Source of the DNA: Rhizobium sp. 9140
Lineage (GTDB): Bacteria > Pseudomonadota > Alphaproteobacteria > Rhizobiales > Rhizobiaceae
Assembly: GCF_900067135.1 (NCBI RefSeq)
Contig: NZ_FJUR01000001.1
Location: 1,553,501 to 1,617,500, forward strand
DNA: 64,000 nt
Direction: 5' to 3'
The position numbers and the translations under genes are program-made. Position 1 is the stretch's first letter; every line of letters starts with the position of its first letter. Shown here piece by piece: positions 18,348 to 27,039 of this stretch. Below the pieces are notes generated by a model, which made no database searches, was not told the origin of the DNA, and saw only the letters and a program-made list of their open reading frames with translations.

Positions 18348-19592
18348 ATGGATTTTCGCAGCGAAGTACTCCGCACGCTCCGGAACCGGCGCGAGACCCA
18401 CAGCCTCGAGCAGGCATTCTACACGGATCCAGATCTCTACAAGCTCGACATGGAGGAGATCTGGTACAAGGACTGGCTGTTCATCGGCCATGACTGCGAG
18501 ATCCCCAAGGCCGGAAATTACTTCACGGTCCAGATCGGCGACTATCCCGTCGTCGTCACCCGCGACCGCCAGGGCGCCATCCATGCCCTGCACAATGCCT
18601 GCCGCCACCGCGGTTCGCGCGTCTGCACGCAGGCCAAGGGTGCCTCGGCGCGGCTCGTCTGTCCCTATCACAACTGGACCTACGAACTGGACGGCAAGCT
18701 GATGTTCGCCCGTCAGATGGGCGAGGACTTCGACAAATCCGCACACGGCCTGAAGCCCGTCGCCTGCGAGACGATTGCCGGCTATATCTTCGTCAGCCTA
18801 GCGGCCGAGCCGCTGGATTTTGCGCCCGTGCGCGACATGGTCACGTCCTACCTCGCGCCGCACAATCTCAAGGACACGAAGGTCGCCTATGAGAGCACCA
18901 TCGTGGAGAAGGGCAACTGGAAGCTCGTCTGGGAAAACAACCGCGAGTGCTATCACTGCGCCAGCAACCACCCGGAGCTTTGCCGCACCTATCCCGAAGC
19001 CCCTTCGGCCACCGGCGTTCAGGGTGCCAAGGATGATCCGGTCATTTTCGAGCACTGGAGTCGCTGCGAAGCCGCCGGCCTGCCGAGCGAATTCCGCATC
19101 GATCCGACGGGCCAGTTCCGCGTCGCGCGCATGCCGCTCATTCAGGATGCCGAGAGCTACACCATGTCCGGCGCCCGCGCCGTCAAGCGCCGCCTGTCCG
19201 ACGCCGTGCCCCAGAGCCATATCGGCACGCTGCTGATGTTCCATTACCCGAGCACCTGGAACCATGTGCTCGCCGACCACGCCATCACGTTCCGCGTGCT
19301 GCCGCTCGGCCCCGAACTGACGCAGGTCACCACCAAATGGCTGGTCCACAAGGATGCCGTCGAGGGTGTCGATTACAATCTCGAGGAACTGACGCATGTC
19401 TGGACCGAGACCAACGATCAAGACCGCCAGATCGTAGAGGAAAACGCCTTCGGCATCCGCTCGCCGGCCTATGAGCCTGGTCCCTATTCCCCCGAGCACG
19501 AAGGCGGCGTCATGCAGTTCGTCGAATGGTACACGAAATTCATGCAGGAGCGCCTGACCGGCGTCCGCGCGCCGCTCGTGCGCGTGGCCTGA
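18348..19592 (+). CDS. gbcA: Rieske oxygenase, glycine betaine monooxygenase-like large subunit
   Basis: The 414-residue protein has an N-terminal Rieske [2Fe-2S] domain with CRHRGSRVC and CPYHNWTYELDG. The C-terminal catalytic domain contains ENNRECYHCASNHPEL (mononuclear iron ligands) and TKWLVHKDAVEGVDY...TNDQDRQIVEEN. The catalytic part closely resembles Pseudomonas GbcA, which with GbcB oxidatively demethylates glycine betaine to dimethylglycine. Related enzymes act on other quaternary amines such as stachydrine or carnitine, so the substrate is inferred. It has an AAGGAA ribosome binding site, heads a two-gene operon with the reductase, and follows a cobalamin riboswitch. Confidence 0.82.
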   Translation: MDFRSEVLRTLRNRRETHSLEQAFYTDPDLYKLDMEEIWYKDWLFIGHDCEIPKAGNYFTVQIGDYPVVVTRDRQGAIHALHNACRHRGSRVCTQAKGASARLVCPYHNWTYELDGKLMFARQMGEDFDKSAHGLKPVACETIAGYIFVSLAAEPLDFAPVRDMVTSYLAPHNLKDTKVAYESTIVEKGNWKLVWENNRECYHCASNHPELCRTYPEAPSATGVQGAKDDPVIFEHWSRCEAAGLPSEFRIDPTGQFRVARMPLIQDAESYTMSGARAVKRRLSDAVPQSHIGTLLMFHYPSTWNHVLADHAITFRVLPLGPELTQVTTKWLVHKDAVEGVDYNLEELTHVWTETNDQDRQIVEENAFGIRSPAYEPGPYSPEHEGGVMQFVEWYTKFMQERLTGVRAPLVRVA

Positions 19593-19593
19593 C

Positions 19594-20727
19594 ATGAGCC
19601 AAGGTCGCATGACAGTCGTATCGCCGTTCCGTCACTTCGACGAACTCCAGCCCTGGAACGATCGCCAGCACCTGCTCGAATGCATCGCGGTGACGCTCGA
19701 GGCGCCCGACGTCATGACCTTCGTGTTCAAGTCGGATCGCGACGGCTGGTTCCGCTACCTGCCGGGCCAGTTCGTCACGCTCGAAATCCCGGTGACGGCC
19801 GACGATCCGGTCATGCGGACCTATACGCTGTCCTCGACGCCTTCGCGCCCCTTCTCCATCGCCGTCACGGTGAAGGCGCAGGCGACCTCGATCGGCACAC
19901 GCTGGATGTTCGAGAACCTGCGCCCGGGCATGACGCTGAAGGCGTTCGGCCCGCTCGGTGACTTCTCCTTCGTGCGCTATCCCGGCGAGAAGTACCTTTT
20001 CGTCTCAGCGGGTTCCGGCATCACGCCGATGATGTCGATGACGCGCTGGTTTTCCGATTGCGCGCCGCAGACCGATGTCGCCTTCGTCTCCTGCGCCCGC
20101 CGTCCGGACGATCTGCTGTTCCGCGCCGAACTGGAAACACTGGCTGCCGGCATGCCCAACCTGTCGCTTGGCTTCGTCGTTGAGGGTCACGAACCCCGCC
20201 ATGGCTGGCACGGCCTGCGCGGTCGCATCGACGCTACCAAGGTGGCGCTGCTCGCGCCCGACTTCATGAGCCGCACGGTGTTCTGCTGCGGTCCTGAACC
20301 GTTCATGCGCGGCGTGCGCGAACTGCTGCAGGCATCCGGGTTCGACATGGCCCGCTACCACGAGGAAAGCTTCCAGCCCGCCGCAGCGCCGAATGTCGAT
20401 GAACTCGCCGTTCGCGCCGGTGCGGGCGACGCTGCCGGCGAGGCCGATAGCGACCAGCCGATCGTCGCCCCCACCGTCATCTTCACCATGGCCGGCAAGG
20501 AAGCGAAATGCATCCCCGGCCAGACCGTGCTCCAGACCGCCCGCGCCGCCGGCGTGCGCATCGGCGCCGCCTGCGAAAGCGGTCTCTGCGGCACCTGCCG
20601 CGTCATGAAGATCTCCGGCGAGGTCGACATGAGCCACAATGGCGGCATCCTCGACGAGGACATCGAGGAAGGCTACATCCTCGCCTGCTGCTCGCGTCCG
20701 CTCACGGATGTGCAAATCGAGGCGTGA
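19594..20727 (+). CDS. gbcB: Ferredoxin-NAD(P)H reductase partner of the Rieske oxygenase (GbcB-like)
   Basis: The 377-residue protein has an FAD-binding ferredoxin-reductase domain (MRTYTLSSTPS flavin motif), an NAD-binding domain (FVSAGSGITPMMSM; FCCGPEPFM) and a C-terminal plant-type [2Fe-2S] domain (CESGLCGTCRVMK...CC). It should pass electrons from NAD(P)H to the Rieske oxygenase encoded one base upstream. Domain order and neighbour match GbcB of glycine betaine demethylation. Two starts are possible, 19594 or 19609 (TVVSPFRHFDEL); the second has AAGG just upstream. No dimethylglycine or sarcosine oxidase genes follow. Confidence 0.85.
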   Translation: MSQGRMTVVSPFRHFDELQPWNDRQHLLECIAVTLEAPDVMTFVFKSDRDGWFRYLPGQFVTLEIPVTADDPVMRTYTLSSTPSRPFSIAVTVKAQATSIGTRWMFENLRPGMTLKAFGPLGDFSFVRYPGEKYLFVSAGSGITPMMSMTRWFSDCAPQTDVAFVSCARRPDDLLFRAELETLAAGMPNLSLGFVVEGHEPRHGWHGLRGRIDATKVALLAPDFMSRTVFCCGPEPFMRGVRELLQASGFDMARYHEESFQPAAAPNVDELAVRAGAGDAAGEADSDQPIVAPTVIFTMAGKEAKCIPGQTVLQTARAAGVRIGAACESGLCGTCRVMKISGEVDMSHNGGILDEDIEEGYILACCSRPLTDVQIEA

Positions 20728-20804
20728 GCGGCGAGACGCCCTGATGCCTTCCCGGTTGTGGGGAAACCGCGCCTCCAGATAACGTGCCGCAGCTTGACAG
20801 CAGT

Positions 20805-21860
20805 CTAGCGCAAGGCGATCCGCGCGCCCCGAACGCTAATGGAGGAGGTCGTCATCGCGTCCACGCCGGTCGCTTGCGTTCCGATGCAGGCCGGGCGGGT
20901 GCCATCGGCTGAGACGAGCATAATGACCGGCGGGCCGAGGGTTGGTGCGGGCTCCGGCGGCAGCGGCTTTTCCGGCAGCAGTTCGCCCTTGGCCCATTCC
21001 ACCTTCAGCCGCGCGGCATCCATCGGCGCCACGTTGACGTCGATATCGGGCAGGGTTCCACTGATGCGGTAGGGACAGCGGCGCTTGTTGCAGTTGGCGC
21101 CGGAGGAAAACTGCCAGAGCGCGTAGCTGTCCCAGTTGCCCATCGGGAAGACGTTGCGAATGCCCGGCTTGTAGCGGGCGTACCAGAGCGGCAGGCGCGA
21201 GAGGATCGGGTAAAGCGCGCGGTTGTCGGCGATGTGGCGAGCGGTGGAGTGGTTGGTGTAGAGCATCGGATACCGACCCGTGCGCGTCTTAATGTGTTGC
21301 GCGAAGATCTCGCCATCTTCGAGCGACATGAAATTGTCGGGGTCGATACCCTCGATGTCGAGCACCATCAATTCGTCGGCTGCGGGTTCGGCATAGTCGA
21401 GGAAGTGGTTGGCCTGCTCGATCGGGTTGCCGGGCCGCGCCAGGTGATAGGCACCCCACAACAGCCCGCTTGCCCGCGCCACCATGCGCCGGGTCTGGTA
21501 AAGCTCGCGGCTGACCGCATATTTCCGCCACATCGTCTTGCAGTGCGCGAACGTATCACCCTTGTGGTCGCCGGTGCAGGAGAAGCTCTCCGGCAGACCG
21601 TCGGAGGCTTTCGAGACGAAACCCGCGATCCGCTTGTCCTTCAGCATCTCCTGCCAGTCGACGATATTCAACTCATAGGCATCGATGACCAGCGCCGGCT
21701 CCGGCGTCTTCCAGGGCTCCAGATCGACGGCAAGGCCGGACTGCGGTGAGAACACGGCGCCCAGCGCCAGTAGAAGGCCTAGCGCCACGACCGAACCTCG
21801 CCCGAAAGGGGAGGGAGTAAGCGCGCCGGCAATGGTTCGGGCGATGTGTCGCATGCGCAC
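20805..21860 (-). CDS. Secreted GH25-type lysozyme/muramidase
   Basis: The 351-residue product has a signal peptide or membrane anchor (GSVVALGLLLALGAVFSPQSG) followed by a glycoside hydrolase 25 domain. Supporting motifs are IDAYELNIVDWQEML (start of the TIM barrel), YHLARPGNPIEQANHFL, VLDIEGIDPDNF (catalytic Asp/Glu region), YTNHSTARHI and WQFSSGANCNKRRCPY. It probably cleaves peptidoglycan in the periplasm or outside the cell. The C-terminal ~60 residues are Pro-rich and of unknown role. The exact start within the first few in-frame Met codons is uncertain. Confidence 0.82.
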   Translation of the reverse strand: MRMRHIARTIAGALTPSPFGRGSVVALGLLLALGAVFSPQSGLAVDLEPWKTPEPALVIDAYELNIVDWQEMLKDKRIAGFVSKASDGLPESFSCTGDHKGDTFAHCKTMWRKYAVSRELYQTRRMVARASGLLWGAYHLARPGNPIEQANHFLDYAEPAADELMVLDIEGIDPDNFMSLEDGEIFAQHIKTRTGRYPMLYTNHSTARHIADNRALYPILSRLPLWYARYKPGIRNVFPMGNWDSYALWQFSSGANCNKRRCPYRISGTLPDIDVNVAPMDAARLKVEWAKGELLPEKPLPPEPAPTLGPPVIMLVSADGTRPACIGTQATGVDAMTTSSISVRGARIALR

Positions 21861-22016
21861 AATGCTGCGCTCACAGGGTTAACGCAACGTTAATTTTGGC
21901 CGCCGGCACGCGTCATGTGTTCGTCACAGAGGGAACCAATGACGATTCTGCCCGTTGTCAGACCAGTGAATGCCGTGCCCCTCGCGGCCATTCAATAAAA
22001 ATCCACGGAGGAAACA

Positions 22017-22472
22017 ATGGGTCTCTTCAACGCCAAGCTCCTTTCGGCCGCAGGTCTTTCCGCAGCGCTTTTCGTCACATCGTTCGTGCCCGTCCAGGCC
22101 ATGGTTCCGATCCCGGTCCAGAAGCCCGTCCAGACGGCAAACGCAGCCGAGCCTGTTCAGTATCGCGATCGCGACCGCGACGATTGGCGCCGTCGCGGCA
22201 TGCATCGCCGTGGCAATGCTTATTATTACAATGGCCATCGCGGCTATCGCGAACGCCGCCGCGGCTATCGCGAACATAATGGCGTTTGGTTCCCGCTCGC
22301 AGCGTTCGCGACCGGTGCCATCATCGGCGGCGCGATCAACAACGACCGCCCGGCTCGCGTCGGTGGCAGCCATGTCGCCTGGTGCCAGAACCGCTACCGC
22401 TCCTACCGCGCCTACGACAACACCTACCAGCCCAACAACGGCCCCCGCCGCCAGTGCAATTCGCCGTATTGA
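22017..22472 (+). CDS. BA14K family protein
   Basis: The 151-residue product has a signal peptide (GLFNAKLLSAAGLSAALFV...), an Arg/Tyr-rich mature region and a C-terminal BA14K motif (HVAWCQNRYRSYRAYDNTYQ, then GPRRQC). A second hydrophobic Gly/Ala stretch (FATGAIIGGAI) precedes the motif. BA14K proteins, named after a Brucella antigen with lectin-like activity, are common cell-envelope proteins in Rhizobiales. A strong GGAGGAAACA ribosome binding site precedes the ATG, and a very good terminator follows at 22498. Confidence 0.9.
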   Translation: MGLFNAKLLSAAGLSAALFVTSFVPVQAMVPIPVQKPVQTANAAEPVQYRDRDRDDWRRRGMHRRGNAYYYNGHRGYRERRRGYREHNGVWFPLAAFATGAIIGGAINNDRPARVGGSHVAWCQNRYRSYRAYDNTYQPNNGPRRQCNSPY

Positions 22473-22497
22473 TCGGTCGGTTTTGCAGGCTTGAATA

Positions 22498-22531
22498 CAA
22501 AGAAGGCATCGGTTTCCCGATGCCTTCTTTG
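22498..22531. terminator. Strong bidirectional terminator between the BA14K and CorA-like genes
   Basis: CAAAGAAGGCATCGG, a TTTC loop and CCGATGCCTTCTTTG form a perfect 15-bp stem. It lies 26 bp after the BA14K stop and 17 bp from the stop of the convergent transporter gene. Confidence 0.85.
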
Positions 22532-22547
22532 CGTTACGGCCTCTGCG

Positions 22548-23540
22548 TCAAAGAATCCCGATTCGTTTTAGGATCGTCCAGGCGAAGGCCATGGACATCA
22601 CGATGAAGACCCCGGCGATGAGGGTGCCGTGGATTCCGCCGGCCAGCGGCAGGTCGCTGGTGTTCATGCCGAAGAAGCCGGTAACCAACGTTGGCGGCAG
22701 CAGGAAGGCCGTCATCAGCGAGAGGATATAGAGATGGCGGTTGGTCTCGGAGGAGAGCTTGCTGTCGATTTCCTCGTGCAGCAGCCGGGCTCGTTCCTGC
22801 AACGCGAAGACGTCGCGGTCCACCGTCTCCAGCCGGTCGGTCAGGCGTTCGGCGACGTCGATGAAGCCTGTGGGAACCTCGTCCTCGTCCGATGCGGCAG
22901 CGCGTCTGAGAAGCGCGAGCAAGGTGCGCAGATGCCGGTGTAGACGGACGGCGGTACGGCGCAGCGGCGCCAGCCGCGGCTGGTCGTTGTGGCCCGCCTC
23001 GCCATAAACCTCGTCCTCGATGACGTTGAGCTCCTCCGTCAGTTCCAGCACCAGACCGATCAGAGTTCGCTGAAACTCGATGACCATCATCTCGAAAAGG
23101 TCGATCGGCCGCAGGCAGCGCGGATTCTTCTCGATCGCCGCCTTCACCCGGTCGATGCTGCGCAGCGGATGAAGCCGCGTCGTCACGATGACCTTGTCGG
23201 TCACGACGAAATGCAGCCAGCCGATGGTCTTCGTCATCTGGTCGAAGGTGCGCTCGAAATCAACCAGCGTGCCGTGCACCATGGCTTCGTCGGTCGTGAT
23301 GGCGGCTTGCGTATCATGGCTCGATAGGGTGGCCAGCGCGTCCGGCGGCAAGTCGCAGATCTTCTGGATCAGCGCCGGCGTGCGCGCGTCGCTCAGCGCG
23401 AGATGCAGCCAGAGCCAGCCTTCGCTCTCGGTCAACGTCTCCAATGGCGCATCCGCGGAAATGCGTTCGCCGCGGCCCTGTCCCGGGCGGAAGCGATAGG
23501 CCCAGACGAGGCCGGGAATTTCGGGCGAAACGAGGTTCAT
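22548..23540 (-). CDS. CorA/ZntB-type divalent cation transporter
   Basis: The 330-residue protein has a long cytoplasmic N-terminal domain, a helical region, and two C-terminal membrane helices. The first helix ends in GFFGMNTSDLP, which contains the GMN selectivity motif of CorA-family channels. The size, and TSDLP after GMN, are closer to ZntB (zinc) than to classical CorA (magnesium), so the ion is uncertain. The start at 23540 (NLVSPEIPGLVWAYRF) matches the family; the longer frame to 23606 does not. Confidence 0.87.
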   Translation of the reverse strand: MNLVSPEIPGLVWAYRFRPGQGRGERISADAPLETLTESEGWLWLHLALSDARTPALIQKICDLPPDALATLSSHDTQAAITTDEAMVHGTLVDFERTFDQMTKTIGWLHFVVTDKVIVTTRLHPLRSIDRVKAAIEKNPRCLRPIDLFEMMVIEFQRTLIGLVLELTEELNVIEDEVYGEAGHNDQPRLAPLRRTAVRLHRHLRTLLALLRRAAASDEDEVPTGFIDVAERLTDRLETVDRDVFALQERARLLHEEIDSKLSSETNRHLYILSLMTAFLLPPTLVTGFFGMNTSDLPLAGGIHGTLIAGVFIVMSMAFAWTILKRIGIL

Positions 23541-23749
23541 GACAGAATGTCCGGCAGTCGGAGTCGTGCTGTATCGACGTTCTATGACAGTTTCGTTGCA
23601 AGGCAAGCGAAGCCTTGCGAGCCGGCCGGGAGATCGGGAACATGAGGGATCAATCGCGCATCTCCCAGTTGACGTTTACGTAAAAATCAATAATTTGACC
23701 CGCGGCGCAGGAGAAGACGGGTGGGCGCCGGCAAAGGCAGGAGAACCTT

Positions 23750-25525
23750 ATGTACACATCCCCTGTGGACGACATTCTGTTCACGCTCAATCATATCGCA
23801 GGTCTCGAAGGCGACGTGTCCGTCGATGCGGATATCGTGGAGGCTGTGATCTCCGAGGCGGGCCGTTTCTGCGACGCGACGATCGCGCCGGCCGCCGCGC
23901 GGGGGGACAAGGAGGGCTCGAAGCTCGCCAATGGCGAGGTCCGCTCGCCGACCGGCTGGCCGGAGATCTATCGTGCCTGGGCTGCTGCCGGCTGGAATGG
24001 GCTCGCCGCGCCAATGGAAGCGGGCGGGCAGGGCCTGCCACACCGCCTGCAGATCGCCGCCATGGAAATCTGGAACGGCGGCTCGATGGCCTTTGCTCTG
24101 GCGCCGATGCTGACGGCCGGTGCCGCCGAAGCGCTTGCCGCACATGGTTCCGACGCGCTCAAGGCCCGCTTCCTGCAGAAGATGGTCTCCGGCGAATGGA
24201 CCGGCACGATGAACCTGACCGAACCGCATGCCGGCTCGGATCTGGGGACGCTGCGCACCCGTGCGGAACGCCGCGACGACGGCACCTACCGGATTTTCGG
24301 CCAGAAGATCTACATCACCTGGGGCGAACACGACTTCACGGACAATATCGTCCATCTCGTTCTCGCCCGCCTGGCCGATGCGCCCGAGGGAACGCGCGGC
24401 ATCTCCCTGTTCCTCGTGCCCAAGTTCATCGTCAATGAGGACGAGACGCTTGGCGCGCGCAACGATCTCTTCTGTCACTCGATCGAGGAGAAACTGGGCA
24501 TTCATGCCTCGCCGACCTGCACCATGATCTATGGCGACGGCCGCTTCGGCGAGGAGGCAGGCGCTGTCGGTTATCTGATCGGGGAGGAAAATCGCGGGCT
24601 TGCCTGCATGTTCACCATGATGAACAACGCCCGCCTCGCGGTCGGCGCCCAGGGCGTCGCCATGGCGGAAGCCGCCACGCAGGGCGCGCTTGCCTATGCG
24701 CGGGAGCGCCGTCAGGGCAAGGCCCCCGGTGCGGATTTGGGTGCCGCCACGGCCAGCCCGATCATCGATCATCCCGATATCGCCCGCACGCTTCTGACCA
24801 TGAAGGCGCTGACGCAAGGGTCGCGGGCCATCACCTATCTCTGCGCGGAGGCGGTCGATCGCGCCCACGAGGCTGAAGGCGACGAGAAGCGTCATTGGCA
24901 GGATCGTGCAGCGCTTCTGACTCCGATCGCAAAATCCTTCCCGACGGATGTCGGCGTCGAGGTTGCCTCGCTCGGCATTCAGGTCCAAGGCGGCATGGGC
25001 TTCGTGGAGGAAACGGGCGCCGCCCGCCTGCTGCGGGATGCGCGCATCGCACCGATCTATGAAGGCACGAACGGCATCCAGGCGATCGACCTCGTGACCC
25101 GCAAGCTGCCGCTCGGCGATGGCGCCCATGTGCGCGGACTGATCGACGAGCTCTCGGCGATGGCGAAGACCGTGACCGCAGTCGAAGGAGACAAGGGCGC
25201 CTGGGGCGAAACCGCCGCGCGTCTCAACAAAGCCATCGGCGAACTGATCACGGCGACCGACTGGCTCCAGTCCGAACTGGCGGGCGGACGCCTTTCGGCA
25301 GCCCTTGCCGGCGCCACGGCCTACCAGCGTCTCTTCGGCCTCGTCCTCTCCGGCGTGCTTCTCGCCAAGGGTGCGGCGGTCGTGGTGGACGATGGCCGTC
25401 AGCCGCAGCGCGTCGCTCTTGCGCGCTTCTTCGCCGAGAACCTGCTCGGCGAAACGGCAGCCCTTGCCGACGCCATCCTCCACGGCGCCGACAGCCTTGA
25501 GGCTGCGCGCATCGCGCTCAACTGA
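23750..25525 (+). CDS. Acyl-CoA dehydrogenase (long form)
   Basis: The 591-residue flavoenzyme has the acyl-CoA dehydrogenase fold: the FAD-binding MNLTEPHAGSDLGTLRT and WGEHDF segments, and APIYEGTNGIQAIDL with the family's catalytic glutamate. A C-terminal extension of ~130 residues follows. Enzymes of this length include the methylthiopropionyl-CoA dehydrogenase (DmdC) and FadE5 types; the acyl substrate cannot be told. AGGAG precedes the ATG. An enoyl-CoA hydratase starts 9 bp downstream, so the two should form a beta-oxidation-type operon. Confidence 0.92.
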   Translation: MYTSPVDDILFTLNHIAGLEGDVSVDADIVEAVISEAGRFCDATIAPAAARGDKEGSKLANGEVRSPTGWPEIYRAWAAAGWNGLAAPMEAGGQGLPHRLQIAAMEIWNGGSMAFALAPMLTAGAAEALAAHGSDALKARFLQKMVSGEWTGTMNLTEPHAGSDLGTLRTRAERRDDGTYRIFGQKIYITWGEHDFTDNIVHLVLARLADAPEGTRGISLFLVPKFIVNEDETLGARNDLFCHSIEEKLGIHASPTCTMIYGDGRFGEEAGAVGYLIGEENRGLACMFTMMNNARLAVGAQGVAMAEAATQGALAYARERRQGKAPGADLGAATASPIIDHPDIARTLLTMKALTQGSRAITYLCAEAVDRAHEAEGDEKRHWQDRAALLTPIAKSFPTDVGVEVASLGIQVQGGMGFVEETGAARLLRDARIAPIYEGTNGIQAIDLVTRKLPLGDGAHVRGLIDELSAMAKTVTAVEGDKGAWGETAARLNKAIGELITATDWLQSELAGGRLSAALAGATAYQRLFGLVLSGVLLAKGAAVVVDDGRQPQRVALARFFAENLLGETAALADAILHGADSLEAARIALN

Positions 25526-25534
25526 GGCCCTGAT

Positions 25535-26287
25535 ATGACCGACGAGACGATCCTCATCGAAAAGCCGGACACTGCCATCCGCGTCATCCGGATGAACCGC
25601 CCGGAAAAGAAGAACGCCATTACCCGCGCCATGTATGTGGCGATGACGGAAGCACTCGCAGCGGCCGAGACGGAAGACGACGTTCGCGTCATCGTCTTCC
25701 TCGGTACGCCCGGCTGCTTTTCCGCCGGCAACGACATGGCCGACTTCGCCCAGATGGCGATGAGCGAAACCCTGGGAACGGAGGTCCTTGGCTTTCTCCA
25801 TGCGCTCGCGACGGCCACCAAGCCGCTCGTCTCCGGCGTCGATGGCTTGGCGATCGGCATCGGCACAACGCTGAACCTGCATTGCGATCTCACCGTCATC
25901 TCCACCCGCACCCAGTTGCGAACCCCGTTCGTGGATCTCGCGCTGGTGCCGGAGGCCGCCTCCAGCCTCATCGTCCCCCGCATCATCGGCCAGCAGCGCG
26001 CCTTCGCGCTGCTGGCCGCGGGTCTGCCGATCGCTGCCGAAGACGCCGTCGCCGTCGGGCTCGTCTGGAAAGTCGTCGCACCCGAGGCGCTGGAGGAGGA
26101 AACGCTCGCCGCTGCCGCCATGCTCGCAGCCAAGCCGCCACAAGCGTTGCGCATCGCCCGGCATCTCCTGCGCGGCGACACCACGGAAACCCTGGCCCGC
26201 ATCGACCTCGAAGCGGACCATTTCGCCGCCCGCCTCAAAAGCACCGAAGCTCAAGCCGCCTTTATGGCCTTCCTCTCCAAGCGCTGA
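25535..26287 (+). CDS. Enoyl-CoA hydratase/isomerase family protein
   Basis: The 250-residue crotonase-fold protein has RMNRPEKKNAITRAMY near the N-terminus, CFSAGNDMADF (oxyanion hole region) and SGVDGLAIGIGTTLNLHCDL. It probably hydrates or isomerises the enoyl-CoA made by the dehydrogenase encoded directly upstream. The usual catalytic Glu pair is not obvious (TPFVDLALVPEAASS carries one acidic residue), so the exact reaction is uncertain. A 346-bp tandem repeat begins ~50 bp after the stop. Confidence 0.88.
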   Translation: MTDETILIEKPDTAIRVIRMNRPEKKNAITRAMYVAMTEALAAAETEDDVRVIVFLGTPGCFSAGNDMADFAQMAMSETLGTEVLGFLHALATATKPLVSGVDGLAIGIGTTLNLHCDLTVISTRTQLRTPFVDLALVPEAASSLIVPRIIGQQRAFALLAAGLPIAAEDAVAVGLVWKVVAPEALEEETLAAAAMLAAKPPQALRIARHLLRGDTTETLARIDLEADHFAARLKSTEAQAAFMAFLSKR

Positions 26288-26347
26288 CGGAAATCGATAT
26301 GTCCAGCGACATCTTGCGGTGAAAAACCGTCGGATGTATATTAGCGG

Positions 26348-26436
26348 AGTGGCAGCCGAAGCTCGAACTCCGGCTGCCTTTCGCTCAGACTTGGAATGTT
26401 ACCCGCACGCGCATTCGCCAGCCCGTGCGGGTTTTC
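26348..26436 (+). ncRNA. Predicted small RNA, repeat copy 1
   Basis: Promoter-like TTGCGG (26314-26319), 17-bp spacer and TATATT (26337-26342) precede a ~89-nt stretch. Hairpin 1 is GGCAGCCG (26351-26358) with CGGCTGCC (26371-26378). Hairpin 2 is ACCCGCACG (26401-26409) with CGTGCGGGT (26424-26432), followed by a T run, as in an intrinsic terminator. The transcription start is placed ~6 bases after the -10 box. The RNA is predicted only from sequence. Confidence 0.6.
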
Positions 26437-26474
26437 CATATCTCAAGCGTGATGCTCACGGGTAGATACCCCAT
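26385..26474 (-). CDS. 29-residue small ORF, repeat copy 1
   Basis: The peptide is MGYLPVSITLEIWKTRTG followed by WRMRVRVTFQV. It starts with ATG 8 bases after an AGGAG on the - strand (spacing AGGAG-TGAGGCAA-ATG). The second half of the frame is antisense to the predicted small RNA of the same copy. Length and frame are conserved in all three copies while codons vary. It is basic, rich in beta-branched residues and not an obvious membrane helix. Function unknown; it could be a toxin-like peptide, or not translated at all. Confidence 0.4.
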   Translation of the reverse strand: MGYLPVSITLEIWKTRTGWRMRVRVTFQV

Positions 26475-26693
26475 TTGCCTCACTCCTGTTCGACAGCAAA
26501 GCCTATGCCAAGGTCGGGGAGGCTTATCGTCCCCGACGCGCTGGCTGGCGCAGCGCTTTCTGCTTCAGCTGCGAACGGCCAAGCGTAGCAGAACGAAATT
26601 CTTTATATAAGATACTTCTTTTATATCCTCGGAGCGGGCGACAGGGTCGTTCGACGTGTCTTGCACGCGACAGACAACGCTGTATATTAGCGG

Positions 26694-26783
26694 AGTGGCA
26701 GCCGAAGCGTGAACTCCGACTGCCTTTCGCTCAGACTAGGAATATGACTCGCACCTGGACTTGCCAGCCGGTGCGGGTTTTCC
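26694..26783 (+). ncRNA. Predicted small RNA, repeat copy 2
   Basis: TTGCAC (26661-26666), 16-bp spacer and TATATT (26683-26688) form a good sigma-70-like promoter. Hairpin 1 pairs GGCAGCCG (26697-26704) with CGACTGCC (26717-26724), with one C-A mismatch. Hairpin 2 pairs CGCACC (26750-26755) with GGTGCG (26770-26775) and is followed by TTTT. The closing C-G of hairpin 2 replaces the G-C of copies 1 and 3, a compensatory change. Confidence 0.65.
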
Positions 26784-26820
26784 TTATCTCAAGCGTGATG
26801 CTCACGGGTAGGTACCCCAT
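26731..26820 (-). CDS. 29-residue small ORF, repeat copy 2
   Basis: The peptide is MGYLPVSITLEIRKTRTG followed by WQVQVRVIFLV, with AGGAG 8 bases before the ATG on the - strand. Relative to copy 1 it has synonymous changes (TAT/TAC, ACG/ACC, CGG/CGA, GTA/GTC) plus replacements such as W/R, R/Q, M/V, T/I and Q/L; frame and stop position are kept. Same antisense overlap with the small RNA as in copy 1. Confidence 0.4.
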   Translation of the reverse strand: MGYLPVSITLEIRKTRTGWQVQVRVIFLV

Positions 26821-27039
26821 TCGCTTCACTCCTGTTCGACAGCAAAGCCCATGCCGAGGTCGGGGAGGCTCATCGTCCCCGACGCGCTGGCTGGCGCAGC
26901 GCTTTCTGCTTCAGCTGCGAACGGCCAAGCGTAGCAGAACGAAACTTTGTATATAAGATATTTATTTTATATCGTCGGAGCCGCCGGCGAGGTGTTTCGA
27001 TGCGTCTTGCACCTGATAGACAACGCTGTATATTAGCGG

